From positions 32,064,749 through 32,128,748 of the forward strand of contig CM029666.1 in NCBI GenBank assembly GCA_017311315.1: a DNA stretch of 64,000 nucleotides. Direction: 5' to 3'. Numbering within the stretch: the stretch's first letter is position 1; every line of letters starts with the position of its first letter. The translations under genes were made by a program, and so were the position numbers. The notes below the pieces were generated by a model. That model made no database searches, was not told where the DNA came from, and saw only the letters and a list, made by a program, of their open reading frames with translations. This DNA comes from Dendrocalamus latiflorus. Lineage: Eukaryota; Streptophyta; Magnoliopsida; Poales; Poaceae. Of this stretch, positions 46,601-57,430 are shown piece by piece.

Positions 46601-48595
46601 GAGGCGGGCGAGAGCATCATGACCGAGATGACCAAGGCGTCGGTGCCAAAGGGTGGTGGAGTCGGCGGTGAGAGCATGCGCAGGAGATGACGTGCAGAAC
46701 GGATAGAGATCACCCGAGCTATTGCACCTGGCGATCACGGTCCTGGACTGTAGATCCTTCACGGAAAAGCCAAAAGGATCAAACTCAACTGTGCAATTAT
46801 TATCAGAGACAAAACGCCTAACAGAAATAAGGTTCTTGATGATTTTTGGAGAGACCAAAATGTTATTAAGTGCAAAAGAACCATGTAAATGGGTGGAGCC
46901 AACGGAAGTGACAGGAAGAAGAGAGCCATTGCCCACAATAATACTGGAAGGTGTATGTGAGGAAGGTGTATGAGAAAAGGCGAGGATACCGGTGTCGGAA
47001 GCCATATGAGATGTTGCACCTGTATCCATGTACCAGTCATGCGCAGTGGAAGATGGCTGCGTCAGGGACACGGTGTTGAACGCGTTCGCCAGTGCGTGCT
47101 GATCCCAGGTAGGTGCCGACGTAGAGCTGTTGGTGCTGCTCCAGTCTGCCGGTGAATGAGGCAAGTAGAACGGCTGCAGAGCATGGGACGCACCGGTCGA
47201 CGCGCCTGTGCCGAGCTGCCCAGCGCCGAAGGCCACCAGAGGGTTGACGTGCTGAGACTGGGCGGGAGGCAGGCCGGGATGGCCGCCCGCAGCGCCAGGT
47301 TGACCCACCAAGGCAGCGCCAGCGAAAGGCGCTTGGCCCAATGGAGTAGGCGGCCGGGAGCTGAGAAGACCGCGACCCAGTGGTCCAGGCCACATCTGGA
47401 TCGTGCCAGCCCATGGATTGTGAGGACTGGGCCAGGATGGTTGCGGCGGCTGTCCGGATGGAGCGCCCGAGCCATTCTGTCCGCCACCATTGCCGCGACG
47501 CCGACGGTTATTGCGGGAGCTGCGGCCGCCGTTGCCGCCGTTGCTGCCGCTGTTTCCGCCGTGACCACTTTGTCCGCCGTTGCCGCCGGAGCCAAACCCG
47601 GTGGCATGGGCGGGATTAGGAGCGAGACCGCCCCCGCCACTCTGTGAGCCGGCGGCTAGGAAAGCCGTCGAGGCACCGGAAGAACGGCTGCTGCGAGTGA
47701 TCTCTTCAAGCAGGAGTTGCGATCTGGCTTCGACAAAGGTAGGAAACGGTTTTTGCAAAGGAAGAATAGTCTGCAGGTGGCGAAAACGCTCGTTCAAACC
47801 TTTGAGCAGCGTGAGGACGACGGTGCGATCGGTGACGGGCTTGCCGAGATCGGCAAGGCCGTCGGCCATACTCTTGAGGCGTCGGCAGTAGTCGGTGACG
47901 GAGAGGTCGCCCTGGACGAAGCAATGGAACTCCGCCGAGAGGTTGAGAGCGTGCTGCTCACGGTTGCCCAAAAATTGGTGTTCAAGACCTCGCCAGACGA
48001 TGCGCGCGGTGGAGGAGGCCGACATCACGATCTCAAGGAGCTCGGTGGAGATTGAGCCGTAGAGCCATGCGAGGACGACACAATCCATACGTGCCCACTC
48101 CGGCCGGTCCGGATGGTAGGCATCGGTTAAGACATGGTCGGCCAGCGCGTACTTGCCGAGGATGACGAGGAAGAGACCCCGCCACTTCGTGTAGTTGGCC
48201 GCAGCGAGGTCAAGAGTGACCGGGACCAAGGTCTTGACGCTGAGAACCGCCACGGCCTGGGCGTGAAGGGAAGCCGTGGCATCATCTCCGGGTTCGGCTG
48301 AGAAGGTAGCGGCCTCTGGAAGGGATCCAGGCGGTGGTGTGGCTGTCGGCAGGGGCGCCGCCATGGGGAACGCCGGAGCATGAGTAGGAGACGCTGCAAA
48401 CACAGAAGCAGGGAGAGAGGCGAAGACTGCGCGGACCGCATCGGCAGTGGCGGCGGCGATGGCGTCCGCGAGAGAGGCGGCAGGGGTGTCGAGGGAGATA
48501 GCCGCAGCAGCAGCCGCGCCTGCCGCCACAGCGGCTGCGTCGAGAGCCGCCGACGCAGGGGCGGATGCGTCGAGGGAGCCATCAGGCGCGGCCAT
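43664..48595 (-). pseudogene. Copia Gag-Pol polyprotein with one premature stop
   Basis: The frame has about 1,643 codons and starts at 48595. Order: Ala-rich N-terminus; copia-type Gag (about 130-300); a Gly/Asn/Arg-rich linker with no CCHC knuckle; aspartic protease (YMDTGATSHM, about 522); GAG-pre-integrase zinc motif (LWHRRLGHLGH, about 648); integrase core with Asp (HCDLW, about 707), Asp (CDNGREFD) and Glu (SPQNGKAERM); reverse transcriptase (WIFRHKFKSDG to YVDDIV, about 1322); RNase H (DADWAGCP, about 1487, and SSAEAEYRA). The frame is broken only by TAG at 44564-44566, about 20 codons after YVDD, where many relatives have a glutamine. Because it comes before RNase H, a read-through product would be needed. 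The normal stop lies inside the 3' LTR. Confidence 0.93.
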
Positions 48596-48653
48596 GCCAG
48601 ACGCCTGCGATGAGAGAGGAGCGGAAGCTACAGGAAAAACAAATCTGATACCA

Positions 48654-48829
48654 TGTGAGAATGAATATGCTCAACGCAACAGTATCCATTGCGAAGGGAA
48701 AATACATATATACACCTCACCCTTGCCATAACAGCTCAACCGACTTATAGCAACAGAATCGGGAGGTTTGGAGGGAATATCGGTGGTGATACAAACTGCC
48801 ATGCAAGGCTAGATATGACACGTCTAACA
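48654..48829 (-). repeat. 5' LTR of the copia element
   Basis: This 176-bp LTR is identical to its partner except at one site. The primer site (48653-48644, TGGTATCAGA) follows without a gap. Confidence 0.93.
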
Positions 48830-49471
48830 GTATACTTGGATGCCTATACTGTACGCATGCAAGAAGCTAACATTGGAGGGAGAGAGAGAAACAGGTTCAT
48901 GCATGCATGCTCACTTGAAGAGAGAGAGCGAGGCAGTTAACGTGTGCATGCATGGATTTTTTTTTGAATGTGTTGTTTGCATGCATGGGTGGATAAGTGC
49001 TCTTGGCATATACATGGGGCTCGCTGATACAATGAATACGCATGCATGTGGGAGAGAGAAAAATCATGCCTGCATGAACAGCTACTTTTAAGCACGGAGT
49101 CGTAGTATCCGTTGGAGCGGAACAGCGCAGCGCTCGGAGGCTTCAACGCGGCGGGCTGCGATGCGGGGTCCGAGCTTCGTCTGCGCGGGGTCTACACTTC
49201 GCCTGCGACGTCAACGGAGACTTGAGGGACGCATGCATGGAGTCCCGTGCGCAGACGCCAGGGGCGCGGAGGCCGGAGCCATCGTACACACTACCCACCA
49301 GGTCTGCCAGATCTGGACCTGGAAAAGACCACAGATCCCTGCGGTGTTCATGACGATGGATTGATGGATTTTTGATAGTATCTTCTACTGGTGGCCGAGC
49401 GGGATCTAGCGTGCCAAGACGTATCCCTGCCTGGTCATGGCGATTCTCCTTTGCGTGACTTCTTGCCCAGT
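48830..49471 (-). other. 5' leader region of the array-bearing element
   Basis: This is non-coding DNA rich in GCATGCATG words (48895-49075) followed by GC-rich sequence. In element orientation it lies just after the primer site. A short ATG frame begins near 49441 but stops soon after. Confidence 0.5.
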
Positions 49472-49489
49472 CCCCACGGACGGCGCCAT
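49472..49489 (-). other. Primer binding site, TGGCGCC type
   Basis: TGGCGCCGTCCGTGGGGA on the minus strand starts two bases from the right LTR. This type of site is common in Tat-lineage gypsy elements. It is the main evidence for orientation. Confidence 0.75.
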
Positions 49490-49490
49490 C

Positions 49491-49784
49491 TGTTGTAGCT
49501 ACGAGCTAAACAGAGAGAAGGGGGGCTAGTAGAAGAGGAAGAGGAGAGCCATATCTGTGGAATGGTTGGTGAGAATGAGAGGATGTCCCCCCTTTGCCCC
49601 TTCTGGGGGTTTATGTATATGAGTGGGGTAGAATGGGAAATCCCCATTCTACCCCTTAGTACTTACAAAGGATGATGGTACATTGGTATATTTACACTGG
49701 TATATTCATCTACACTATTGGGCCTATTACATGTTGAACTAGTTGCACGGCCCAGTCGCGAGGGGTTGGGCCACCCCCACAACA
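49491..49784 (-). repeat. 5' LTR of the array-bearing element
   Basis: This 294-bp LTR differs from the left copy at about nine positions, including AGCTACGA/AGCTACGG and the AGTCGCGAGG/AGCCGCGGGG segment. Confidence 0.92.
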
Positions 49785-50580
49785 GCAGCCTTGTGTGCGC
49801 CACATCAGCACACAGCTGCCACGGGCTGTTCCACCTTAGCGCAAGCCGCCTGGTCAACCTCCCTACACCAACTTAGCCATGCACCTGGTCCATCGTGGAC
49901 CAAGCACCATCCGAGGACCCGGTCCATAGACCTGGGCCACATGTCAGCCTCTCGGTCCTATTTTCTTTAAGAAAATAATTTGGCCAAAAATTCAAATCCT
50001 TACTGATGTCATTGTGACACATTAAACCCAAATTTCCTTTAGAAAATTAATTCAGCCAAAAACCAAAATCCATGCTAACATCATAATTACCATTTTCTTT
50101 AGGAAAATAAATCCAGAAATTTCTTTTATTATTTTGTTTTTCTTTTTCTTGGAATTAAACTTCCGAGAGCATGTTCTCCTTCATCCTAGCTCCAAATGAA
50201 CCCATTCTTTTTTTTTCTAAATCCATCTAAAATGCCAATCTATCCATTTACACCTTGACCATATTGATAGTATATTATATGTGCTCACCCTTGCTTAATT
50301 TTGTTGCTCAGAGGAGGGTGACTTCGATTACAATGAGGATAAGGACATGCAGGTTTACTGGGCTTCTTCACTTATTTACTGTCTTTCGCTGCTATTTACT
50401 TTATGGTTGGCCTATGGGTCATTGAGATGTAAAACTTGGCCATAAGGCCTATACTATTTTATTTAATAAAGTTTGTCATTATACATGATATGTACCGATA
50501 TTTTCACTGTGTGCACTAGTTTTTTCTGGACTAGTGCGATTGACACAGAGGATCTAGAGTTGTTGTTTTCAGGTCTGACA

Positions 50581-51880
50581 GATATGTAGGGTTTTAATTT
50601 GGAGTACGTATGAAAATCAAATGATTTATTTTATTTTTTTATTCTAAATTTCTATTATTTTTATTGTATTTGGAATGGACTCTTTCTTTTTATGTAGGCC
50701 GTTATAACTTAGGTCCGTTAGATGTTTTTCTTTAAATAATAACATTCAATGGCTGCTATAGTTTACCTTAGTTAGGACCCACCAAATTAAGGGTTAAACT
50801 TTTTTGTGAAAATTTCTAGCCTATTTCGCCTTTTTCTTAGCAACTCTAAAAGATCTATCATGAGCTTTTAATATATGATAGAATTGTGGTCAATGTTTAC
50901 AAATCTTGGTCATAGAATTATTATGTGCTAGACGTTATATTGTGGAATGGATAAATTGATTTGTTTATAAAATTTCAAGGTGACAAATGAATCTCGTTGT
51001 ATATTACCATCCAATATTAATTTGAACATATTGCACATACAGCACATACATCCATACTATATTGGACATCTTACAATGTAAACTTGAGTGCAAATAATCT
51101 CCACTGGGTGCAAATGGTTTCAACTTCCACCTGGCCTCTTTGCTAAACTGTTAAATGCATATGTCTCATTTTGTGCTCTTAAGTGTAATATATTATTTTC
51201 TTTTAGTGTAGAATGTCTCCCTTTACTCGATTGCAACTTTTTAGCAGAAAGCATTGAACCAAAAATTTTTAACTCCATGCCATTTAGGGGTTGTACATTT
51301 TGCCATAAATAGCCCTAGTGGCCGCTTGCTCCAAGGTGCACTCCAAGAATATAAAATTTTCCCACTGTTACCTCTTGATTTTTGAAGTTTCAAGTGACAA
51401 TGAGAACTCTTTAGTGATCCATAAGATATTGCAAGGAGGGAGGGGTTGTAAACAAAATACAAACATGTTGAGGTATTTCTATTTGTTTTGGACCATTTAT
51501 GATGCCATTCCTCCTTTGCACTTACCGCTATTGTCATAGTAAGTGCCACCACCACATAGCTCTTGTAATGGATCTTGACTATCATTGTTGCACCATCATC
51601 ACTCTTGTAATGGATTTCGGCTATCAATGTTGTAATGGATTTTGGCTATCACTATTGTAATCTTGGTCTTGTTGCCGTTATCACAAAGAGAGGAAGCGAT
51701 AGAGTGACAAGAGACTATCATCTCCAACACTATCTTATGATTGATATATAAATGTTGTGTCAAAGTAGCTTTTAAATAAACTTATTTCACGGTATCACAC
51801 CTATGACTTACTACAACTTTTTTAGCAAATCGAAAGAAGGAAGAAAAGAAAAGGTAGCCACCAAGAATACACACACACAC
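50581..51880. other. AT-rich array remnant and unassigned DNA
   Basis: The first 120 bases continue the 180-bp AT-rich array. 50785-50880 resembles 24180-24290. Near 51560-51660 there are three or four repeats of TTGTAATGGATTTTGGCTATC. No gene is supported; the frame at 51241-51627 has no domain. Confidence 0.5.
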
Positions 51881-51884
51881 AATT

Positions 51885-52075
51885 CTATGCGTAGGTGTAG
51901 AATGCGTGCCAAAAAGTTACTGCCGTGCGTGAGTTAAGTTACTGCCAAATATATGTAGAGTTACTTTCAGTTATAACACTATACAACTAAAGTAACTCCA
52001 CATGTGTTTGGCAGTAACTTTTCGGTATGCACAGTGCGTGCAGGAGTAGAAATGTAGAATAGCGCAGCCATACAT
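51885..52075. mobile_element. MITE, copy 1 of a three-member family
   Basis: This is a palindromic element of about 190 bp. GCGTAGGTGTAGAATGCGTG and AGTTACTGCC on the left are mirrored by GGCAGTAACTT and GTGCGTGCAGGAGTAGAA on the right, around a centre near ACACTATACAAC. It is flanked by CA and TA runs. Two relatives lie at 56630 and 56856. Confidence 0.8.
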
Positions 52076-53480
52076 ATATATGGATAATATGAAAATTTTT
52101 ATTTTTTAAATTAATATTAAAATGTGAATAGGAATGATAAATAGTAAATAAGAACAAGAGCATAAACAGTAAAAAAAACATATACAGTAAACAAGAACAT
52201 AAATAGTATTTGAAACATATGCAGTACACAAAAAAACTAATAGATATAAGAACATATATAATGCAAAATGATAGAACATATGTATAAATAGAATGATTAG
52301 AACATATGCATAAAATTAGAACATATAAACTAGAATATATAGAACATATATAATACAAAGAACTAGAATAGAATGAACAAAGTTAGAACATAAGGAGTTT
52401 TTAGAAGGAAATCGTTCTAGCATTCATTCATACACCTTAATAAACAGAAGATGGATCCTTTTGAGTAGTACACCAAAAACTAGATACAAGTTCTTAATTA
52501 TACAAACCACACATATATTTGCACACTCTTACATACTCTGACTTGTAGGGTCGAGTCTTTATTTAGGATAGATACTATTTATTTACACTAAGTAGTGGAG
52601 TGGTAGTGGAGGATTTGATGGAACGGTGGTGGAGGCGATGAGGTGAAGTGGTGAGTGAAGTGATATGTTGAGCGATGGTGTGTTGTGCGATCATGCAATG
52701 CCTTCGGAGTGTAGCTTTGTGCCTCTTATATAGGGGGTCACCACCCCTGGGGATAAGCATGGGCTGAGATTCCCCATGATGATGCTTTTTGACCATCGGT
52801 ATTATTCTTTATGATGACGATTTGGACTTTAGGAAGTCATGATGACACTTTAGATTTTGAGAAGAATATTCACCATGATGACGCTTTTGACCAGACTTTA
52901 TTCCATCTACAATAGTTCAGATTCCATCTGTAATATTAGATAGTACTCCATATAATTGTCCTTGTGATTGTTCTTCTTGTCGGCAAGGACTTCCAATGAA
53001 CAAATTATTGCTATTCGCTATCGTCATCTACCCTTATTGATGAAGAGGTGGTACCTTCAACTTTATCTGGTTGAAATAATTCATTCTAGCTTAACAATTT
53101 TTTATATTCCTTTCTAATTAATGTGTCTTCACCATAATCTAGTTTTATCAGGCGTTCGACACCTTTGTGTAAAATATCATTATTTCCACCACAGAATATC
53201 TTAATTATTTAGTTCTGGAAAACCATTTGGCATGTGGTGTCTAGATAAATGTTATCTTCAATTTCTATAGCTTCTTTAAATCACCGCCACTTATCATGAT
53301 TTGTATTCTGAGAGAAGAGTTCTTTTTGTTCTTCATTCAGAACACTGGTTTTTCTAGCAAGAAAGACCAGTTCTTTTAGCAGGAAAGATGAAACATCCTT
53401 TGATAATATAAACATCATGCATTGCTAGCTTGATTGGTGTGTAAATCTTGGAGGAGTAGAATAGAAGATAATTTTTTAAA
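52076..53480. other. AT-rich DNA with GAACATAT words
   Basis: 52140-52390 contains many copies of GAACATAT/AACATATA. 52540-52800 is unique-looking. 53000-53480 may be the decayed 3' continuation of the pararetrovirus, but no polymerase motif can be read. Confidence 0.45.
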
Positions 53481-53499
53481 ATATTTGAAAGAAATAATT

Positions 53500-53565
53500 C
53501 CTTCTCGAATACAATTCACATCGACTCCTGAGTCAATTAAAGTTTTATATTTGAAATAAAATCCA
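53500..53565 (-). pseudogene. Pararetroviral aspartic protease motif
   Basis: The minus strand reads LIDSGVDVNCI, close to the active-site pattern LIDSGAD-x-NCI of pararetroviral proteases. A Val replaces the usual Ala after Gly. The frame is lost shortly afterwards. Confidence 0.65.
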
Positions 53566-54184
53566 TCAATAAATTTATAGGAGACTTCTACATACCATTT
53601 TTTAAATTAGGTTTCTACGGAGCACACAGCTTCTTCTTGATTATTTTGTGGAATTGTTTCTTCTTCAGATTCACTTGGAATTTTTGCTTTTCTTGGATTT
53701 CTAAGATTTGGACTCTCCTTTTAAGTTCTCATAGATCTTTATTTATATAGTTTTGTTCTTGAAGGAGGTCATTTAGATATCCAGATGTTTGTTCATATAT
53801 TTATGATTCTCTACTCTTTGAAAGACTTCATCTATGGAGAAATACTTTTTGTGTTGTATGTCTTTTACTAACTTATCTTTGTTAGTTTTGATTCTTGATA
53901 GGAATCTTTCTAAGATAACTTCGTTTTCTTTTGGATCTTGCACTATATCAAAGGTGTCTAATACAAATTGTTTTAGATTTGTGAGGACTAGGATATTTTC
54001 ATCAGAGTCATCCTCAGAGATGTCTTGCTCGTAGCAAGAACATTCACTATTTTTACAATGATTTATTTCTGAATTATCTTCATTTTCATAACTAGATTTA
54101 TTGTCAATATGATTTAGGATTTCTATAACCTTTCTTTAATATCTTTAGATTCTAATTCTAGTAAAGATTGGGTTTCCTTTTTGA

Positions 54185-54360
54185 CTTTAGAAGCATTTGC
54201 GTGCTATATGACCCTTTGATCCAAATTCGTAGCATACAATTTCTCTTGTTTTATTTTCTTTTTTAAGGGATTTTTTATGTCGCTTTCTCTTAATATAGTA
54301 TGCTTCTTTTTTGTTTTTAGCATGACCTTTTCTAAGTCATTTAACATATTTTATTTTATT
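54185..54360 (-). pseudogene. Coat-protein zinc knuckle, one cysteine lost
   Basis: A Lys/Arg-rich stretch precedes CYEFGSKGHIARKC. In the CCHC knuckle the second Cys is Phe, so zinc binding should fail. The knuckle normally packages viral nucleic acid. Confidence 0.65.
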
Positions 54361-54712
54361 CCTACTTTCAAGAGGATCTTGGAATTCAAATTGATAGCAA
54401 AAATCTCTCAATTCCTTTTTTCCCAACGACCTTTTATTTTTCAATTTGATCCTTAATTTTAAGGTCATTACACAATTTAGCTCCTACCAACTGTATCTTT
54501 TAGGTGATTTCGCCTGTAACTAGGTATTGATAATTTATACTTCCTTCTCCTTCTTTTCTTAAAGAGTTTCTAACCTTTTCAACAAATAAATGAGGTACAC
54601 AGATATATATTTTTCCTTTCAAAAGTCTTGATTAGGAGCAAGGTGTATAATTTCTATAAGAATGTATCTTTATACCATCTAAAATCTGACATTGTCTTAC
54701 TACTCAAGTTTA

Positions 54713-55384
54713 TTAATTGTTCTCTATTTTTCTCATAAATATCTTGATAATTTCTAGCAAAATGTAGAATATGTTGTAAAGTAAAGTAGTCAGGGCATTT
54801 GAGATGTTATCAATAGGATTTCCATGCACATCTACCCGGACTATAGGATTTTCATTTTCGTCTATCTTGACTACATCAATAATTGCCTTTTTTTTATTAG
54901 TATCCAAGTAGTGATCCCACCAGCCTATCAATTGATCAGAGAATCTAACAACAATTATTTAGGCTGCTTCTCTTTCTTGGTTACCACTAGCTATACAAGT
55001 ATTAGCATACATAATCATTTGATGGCAAAGGGTAAAGATTTGATTTTTTGTATACCCATCTATATTCCATTCCATAATTTCTTTGCCATTAAAATATATC
55101 ATACTACTAATCAAAGGCCTTTCTTTAAATTGTAGATCACTATAAGTTGGTCTAGGATAATAATTCCTTGTCCTAGCAGTATAGTTAGCAGGTTTACAAA
55201 TCTTGTTGATCATGTCATTATTTTCTTCATCAGAGATTTGACTAATATTTGTGTTTACCTTTAAGTTATTTAAGTTATTATCTAACTCACTAACTAATTC
55301 TTCATATACAAATGATACTATTGTCATTATCCGATAGTTGGATAGACTCAAAGGGAGGATGGACAGATTTTGTAATCTTTCCAC
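54713..55384 (-). pseudogene. Coat-protein-like region of the pararetrovirus
   Basis: One frame spans this interval with an in-frame TAA at 54959-54961. It shows YYPRPTYSDLQF, EWNIDGYTKNQIF and, after the stop, GWWDHYL, a pattern I associate with caulimovirid-type capsid regions and related plant polyproteins. The function would be capsid assembly. It is broken here. Confidence 0.6.
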
Positions 55385-55429
55385 CAGAGGCCTTCCATTC
55401 TTTTGAGACCTTTTTTATGATACTTAAGT

Positions 55430-55512
55430 CATCAAGCTTTAGATCATCTAGATCAGACTTTAGTTTATTTAGATCAGACTTTAAATTATCTAGATCAGAC
55501 TTTGGTTTGGCC
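55430..55512 (-). repeat. 27-bp tandem repeat encoding a coiled-coil segment
   Basis: Three to four copies of GATCAGACTTTA-type units give repeated KSDLDNL / KSDLNKL heptad-like motifs on the minus strand. This may be a coiled-coil linker within the former viral polyprotein. Confidence 0.7.
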
Positions 55513-55959
55513 TTAGTTTTTGATCTACTCTTTGGTTTGAAAAATTCTTCAAAGTGTATGATCTAGCTATTTTCATACCAATGAAAGAAGCAAATATGTC
55601 TTTTTTGTTATTTCATTTTTTTTACCAAACTTCTCTTATTCTCTTTATATAAGGGTTGTCTATATTTTTGTAATACCTTTCAAGCTTAGCCTTATTTTTG
55701 GAAGATCAAGTTCTTTCTTAAGGAGTTTCTTATCAATTTCAAACTCATGGTCTTCTTCTTCTACTATAACATCGATCTCAAAGTTTGAGATTGAGGGTTC
55801 ATACAGATTGTCTTCGTAGGTTGCATAAACAATATTATTTGGCTTTAGCTGTGGTTTGTTATTGAGACTGACATAAGGTCTTGACTGAATGAAGACTATT
55901 CTTTTTGAGGAAAATGTTATCTCAACATCTTCATCTGGTGTCTCAGTCAAGGACTCCAC

Positions 55960-56440
55960 TTCATTTTGCTGTGTGGCTTTTGGTTCTACTGCTTAGAGGA
56001 GAGTCCACTTCTCAGGAAGTGTTATCTCATCCCACTTCAGGGTTTTGGGAGTGATAATATGATTTCTAGGATTGGCTTAGAGGAGAGTGGTTAGACCCTT
56101 CAGTGTATTTTGTTTTGCACATGGAACTAATGGGAAGTGTTTTCTCTTTAGTTTTAGTATAATAATCAGAACATAGAGAAAACATGCTTATATGATATAT
56201 GTTCTTAATATTTACTCTAGCTACTTTCCAATTTGCAATACTTTTTTCTATATCCTCAAAGCAAACAGACAAAACATTCTTGAATGACGTTATTTTGATA
56301 GACCTATTGTTACTGCAAGAGCCTTCCAGACAGTCAGTTACACCAAGAGACCTGGCTAACCAAGTCATCTTGTATGAGGATAAAGGAGGTTGGATAGGTA
56401 GTTTTCCAGTCAATCGGCAGGGAAAATTCCACAGTTAAGA
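55960..56440 (-). pseudogene. Movement-protein-like tail of the pararetrovirus
   Basis: Frames contain LARSLGVTDCLEGSCS, NIYHIS and, after a frame change, PKTLKWDEITLPEKW. This resembles the C-terminal part of 30K-type movement proteins in caulimovirid polyproteins. Stops and shifts interrupt it, and the N-terminal part is not seen. Confidence 0.5.
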
Positions 56441-56629
56441 TCAACTTATCGAATAGGTAGTTTTCAGACAACGACAGGGAGAACCCTTGATTAGAATTGA
56501 CCTATACCCCTAACAAGCGTTCCCAGCCAATGGTTTATGCCGTTTACTATGGCACTTTGTGACTTACTAGGCAACAGAACTTTGGGCTAACATACTAGAG
56601 GCTTCGGGAGTTACGCTCTCGGCCTACTG

Positions 56630-56835
56630 GTGCGTAGGTGTAGAATGCGGACTAAAAAGTTACTACCGTGTATGAGTGAAGTTATTGCCAAACACATATA
56701 GAGTTACTGTCAGTTGTAATACTACACAACTGGCAGTAACTCTATATGTATTTGACAATAACTTCACTCACGCACAACAGTAAATTTTTGGCGTGCACAG
56801 TGTGTGCTGGTGCAAAATAGTGCAGTCATGTGTGT
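56630..56835. mobile_element. MITE, copy 2
   Basis: Same family as 51885-52075, with GCGTAGGTGTAGAATGCGGA on the left, GTGCTGGTGCAAAATAGTGC on the right and a central ACTACACAAC. TA repeats follow. Confidence 0.82.
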
Positions 56836-56855
56836 GTCTATATATATAATTACTA

Positions 56856-57062
56856 TTCTACGCGCATGTGTAAAATGCACACTGGAAAGTTACTACCGTT
56901 TGTGAGCTCGGTTATTGCCAAACGCATATAAAGTTACTGCCAGTTATAACACTATACAACTAGCAGTAACTCTATATAGATTTGGTAGTAACTTCTCTCA
57001 CACATGACAGTAACTTTCTAGCGTGTACAGTGCATGAAGGTGCAGAATAGCACAGCCGTATA
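56856..57062. mobile_element. MITE, copy 3, next to copy 2
   Basis: Same family. The left end is CTACGCGCATGTGTAAAATG and the right end GCATGAAGGTGCAGAATAGC, with ACTATACAAC in the middle. TATATATA runs lie on both sides, suggesting insertion into TA repeats. Confidence 0.82.
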
Positions 57063-57079
57063 TATATAGGAAGCCTCTT

Positions 57080-57430
57080 TTCTACTTTTGGGTGTAGTTA
57101 CTCTGTATGTCGTATCTCGTAAAGTAGGAAGTATCTCGTGCAACAGAGGGTATGTATGTGTAGTATATGAGTATATAAGACCATCTAGGTGGTATGTATA
57201 CTTTTTAAGGTGCCATATACAATTTTTTAACATACTCCCTTTTTATGTACGAATATAAAGGTATTGGCAAAATATACCTAAAACTATGTGCTCCCTTGCA
57301 ATTTTTTCATGTGGTTGCTATTGAAGTATCTTAGAATTAGTATATGAGTATATCTAATATGATAAAGGAGTATGTTAAATTCGTTTAGGTGGTATATCAT
57401 GGGTGGGAGTAACTACACCTAGAAGTACAA
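57080..57430. mobile_element. MITE with 23-bp terminal inverted repeats
   Basis: The left end TCTACTTTTGGGTGTAGTTA and the right end (inverted) TGTACTTCTAGGTGTAGTTA match at about 19 of 23 positions. The inside is AT-rich and non-coding. It is unrelated to the three MITEs before it. Confidence 0.7.

Larger units (their letters stand above)
43494..48829 (-). mobile_element. Nearly intact Ty1/copia element, 5.3 kb
   Basis: The 176-bp LTRs (43494-43669 and 48654-48829) begin TGTTAGACG and end TTCTCACA in the element's orientation. They are flanked by GTATA at 43489-43493 and 48830-48834. The primer site TGGTATCAGA directly abuts the right LTR, and the purine tract GCGGGGGCG abuts the left. One continuous Gag-Pol frame fills the inside with a single in-frame TAG. 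The LTRs differ at one site (43593 versus 48753). The short LTRs and gene order fit Ale/Retrofit-type copia elements, a tentative assignment. Confidence 0.95.
26451..49784 (-). mobile_element. Gene-free LTR element with satellite-like arrays
   Basis: The two 294-bp LTRs (26451-26744 and 49491-49784) carry TGTTG...CAACA ends and are flanked by GCAGC at 26446-26450 and 49785-49789. A primer site of the TGGCGCC type next to the right LTR sets the orientation to minus. About 6.3 kb of its own internal DNA remains (26745-27007, 38077-43493, 48830-49490) after removing two later insertions. It is GC-rich, has no retroviral ORF and contains at least four tandem arrays. It is a large non-autonomous derivative, perhaps of a Tat-type gypsy lineage, judged only from the primer site. 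The LTRs differ at about nine sites (3%). Confidence 0.88.
25041..50580 (+). mobile_element. Old solo LTR (Tekay-like), split by nested insertions
   Basis: The left part (25041-26450) and right part (49785-50580) together make about 2.2 kb. The start (CGTCACAACCC) and GGATTTATTTGCTATTTTCTA near 25420 resemble the LTR at 534. The end (ACTGTGTGCACTAG, CTGGACTAGTGC, then AGGTCTGACA) resembles the LTR end at 3570-3645. No internal region or partner LTR is present, so it is a recombination-derived solo LTR. The flanking bases (GTGAT and GATAT) are only a degraded duplication. Proline-rich frames at 25551-26437 are LTR sequence, not genes. Confidence 0.75.
53480..56440 (-). mobile_element. Decayed endogenous pararetrovirus (Caulimoviridae-like)
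   Basis: On the minus strand, fragments follow caulimovirid order: movement-protein tail, coat-protein-like region, zinc knuckle, and protease. There are no LTRs. All frames carry stops and shifts, and no reverse transcriptase or RNase H is recognisable downstream of the protease. It is therefore a truncated, non-functional relic. The TA-rich surroundings are typical of endogenous rice tungro-like copies, but the genus cannot be settled without a search. Confidence 0.7.

Noticed and set aside
44786..48731. Plus-strand frames opposite the copia polyprotein
   Set aside because: They are antisense shadows of a well-supported minus-strand polyprotein.
52575..52796. His/Thr-rich 73-residue minus-strand frame
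   Set aside because: It has low complexity and no domain; a viral origin is possible but not supported.
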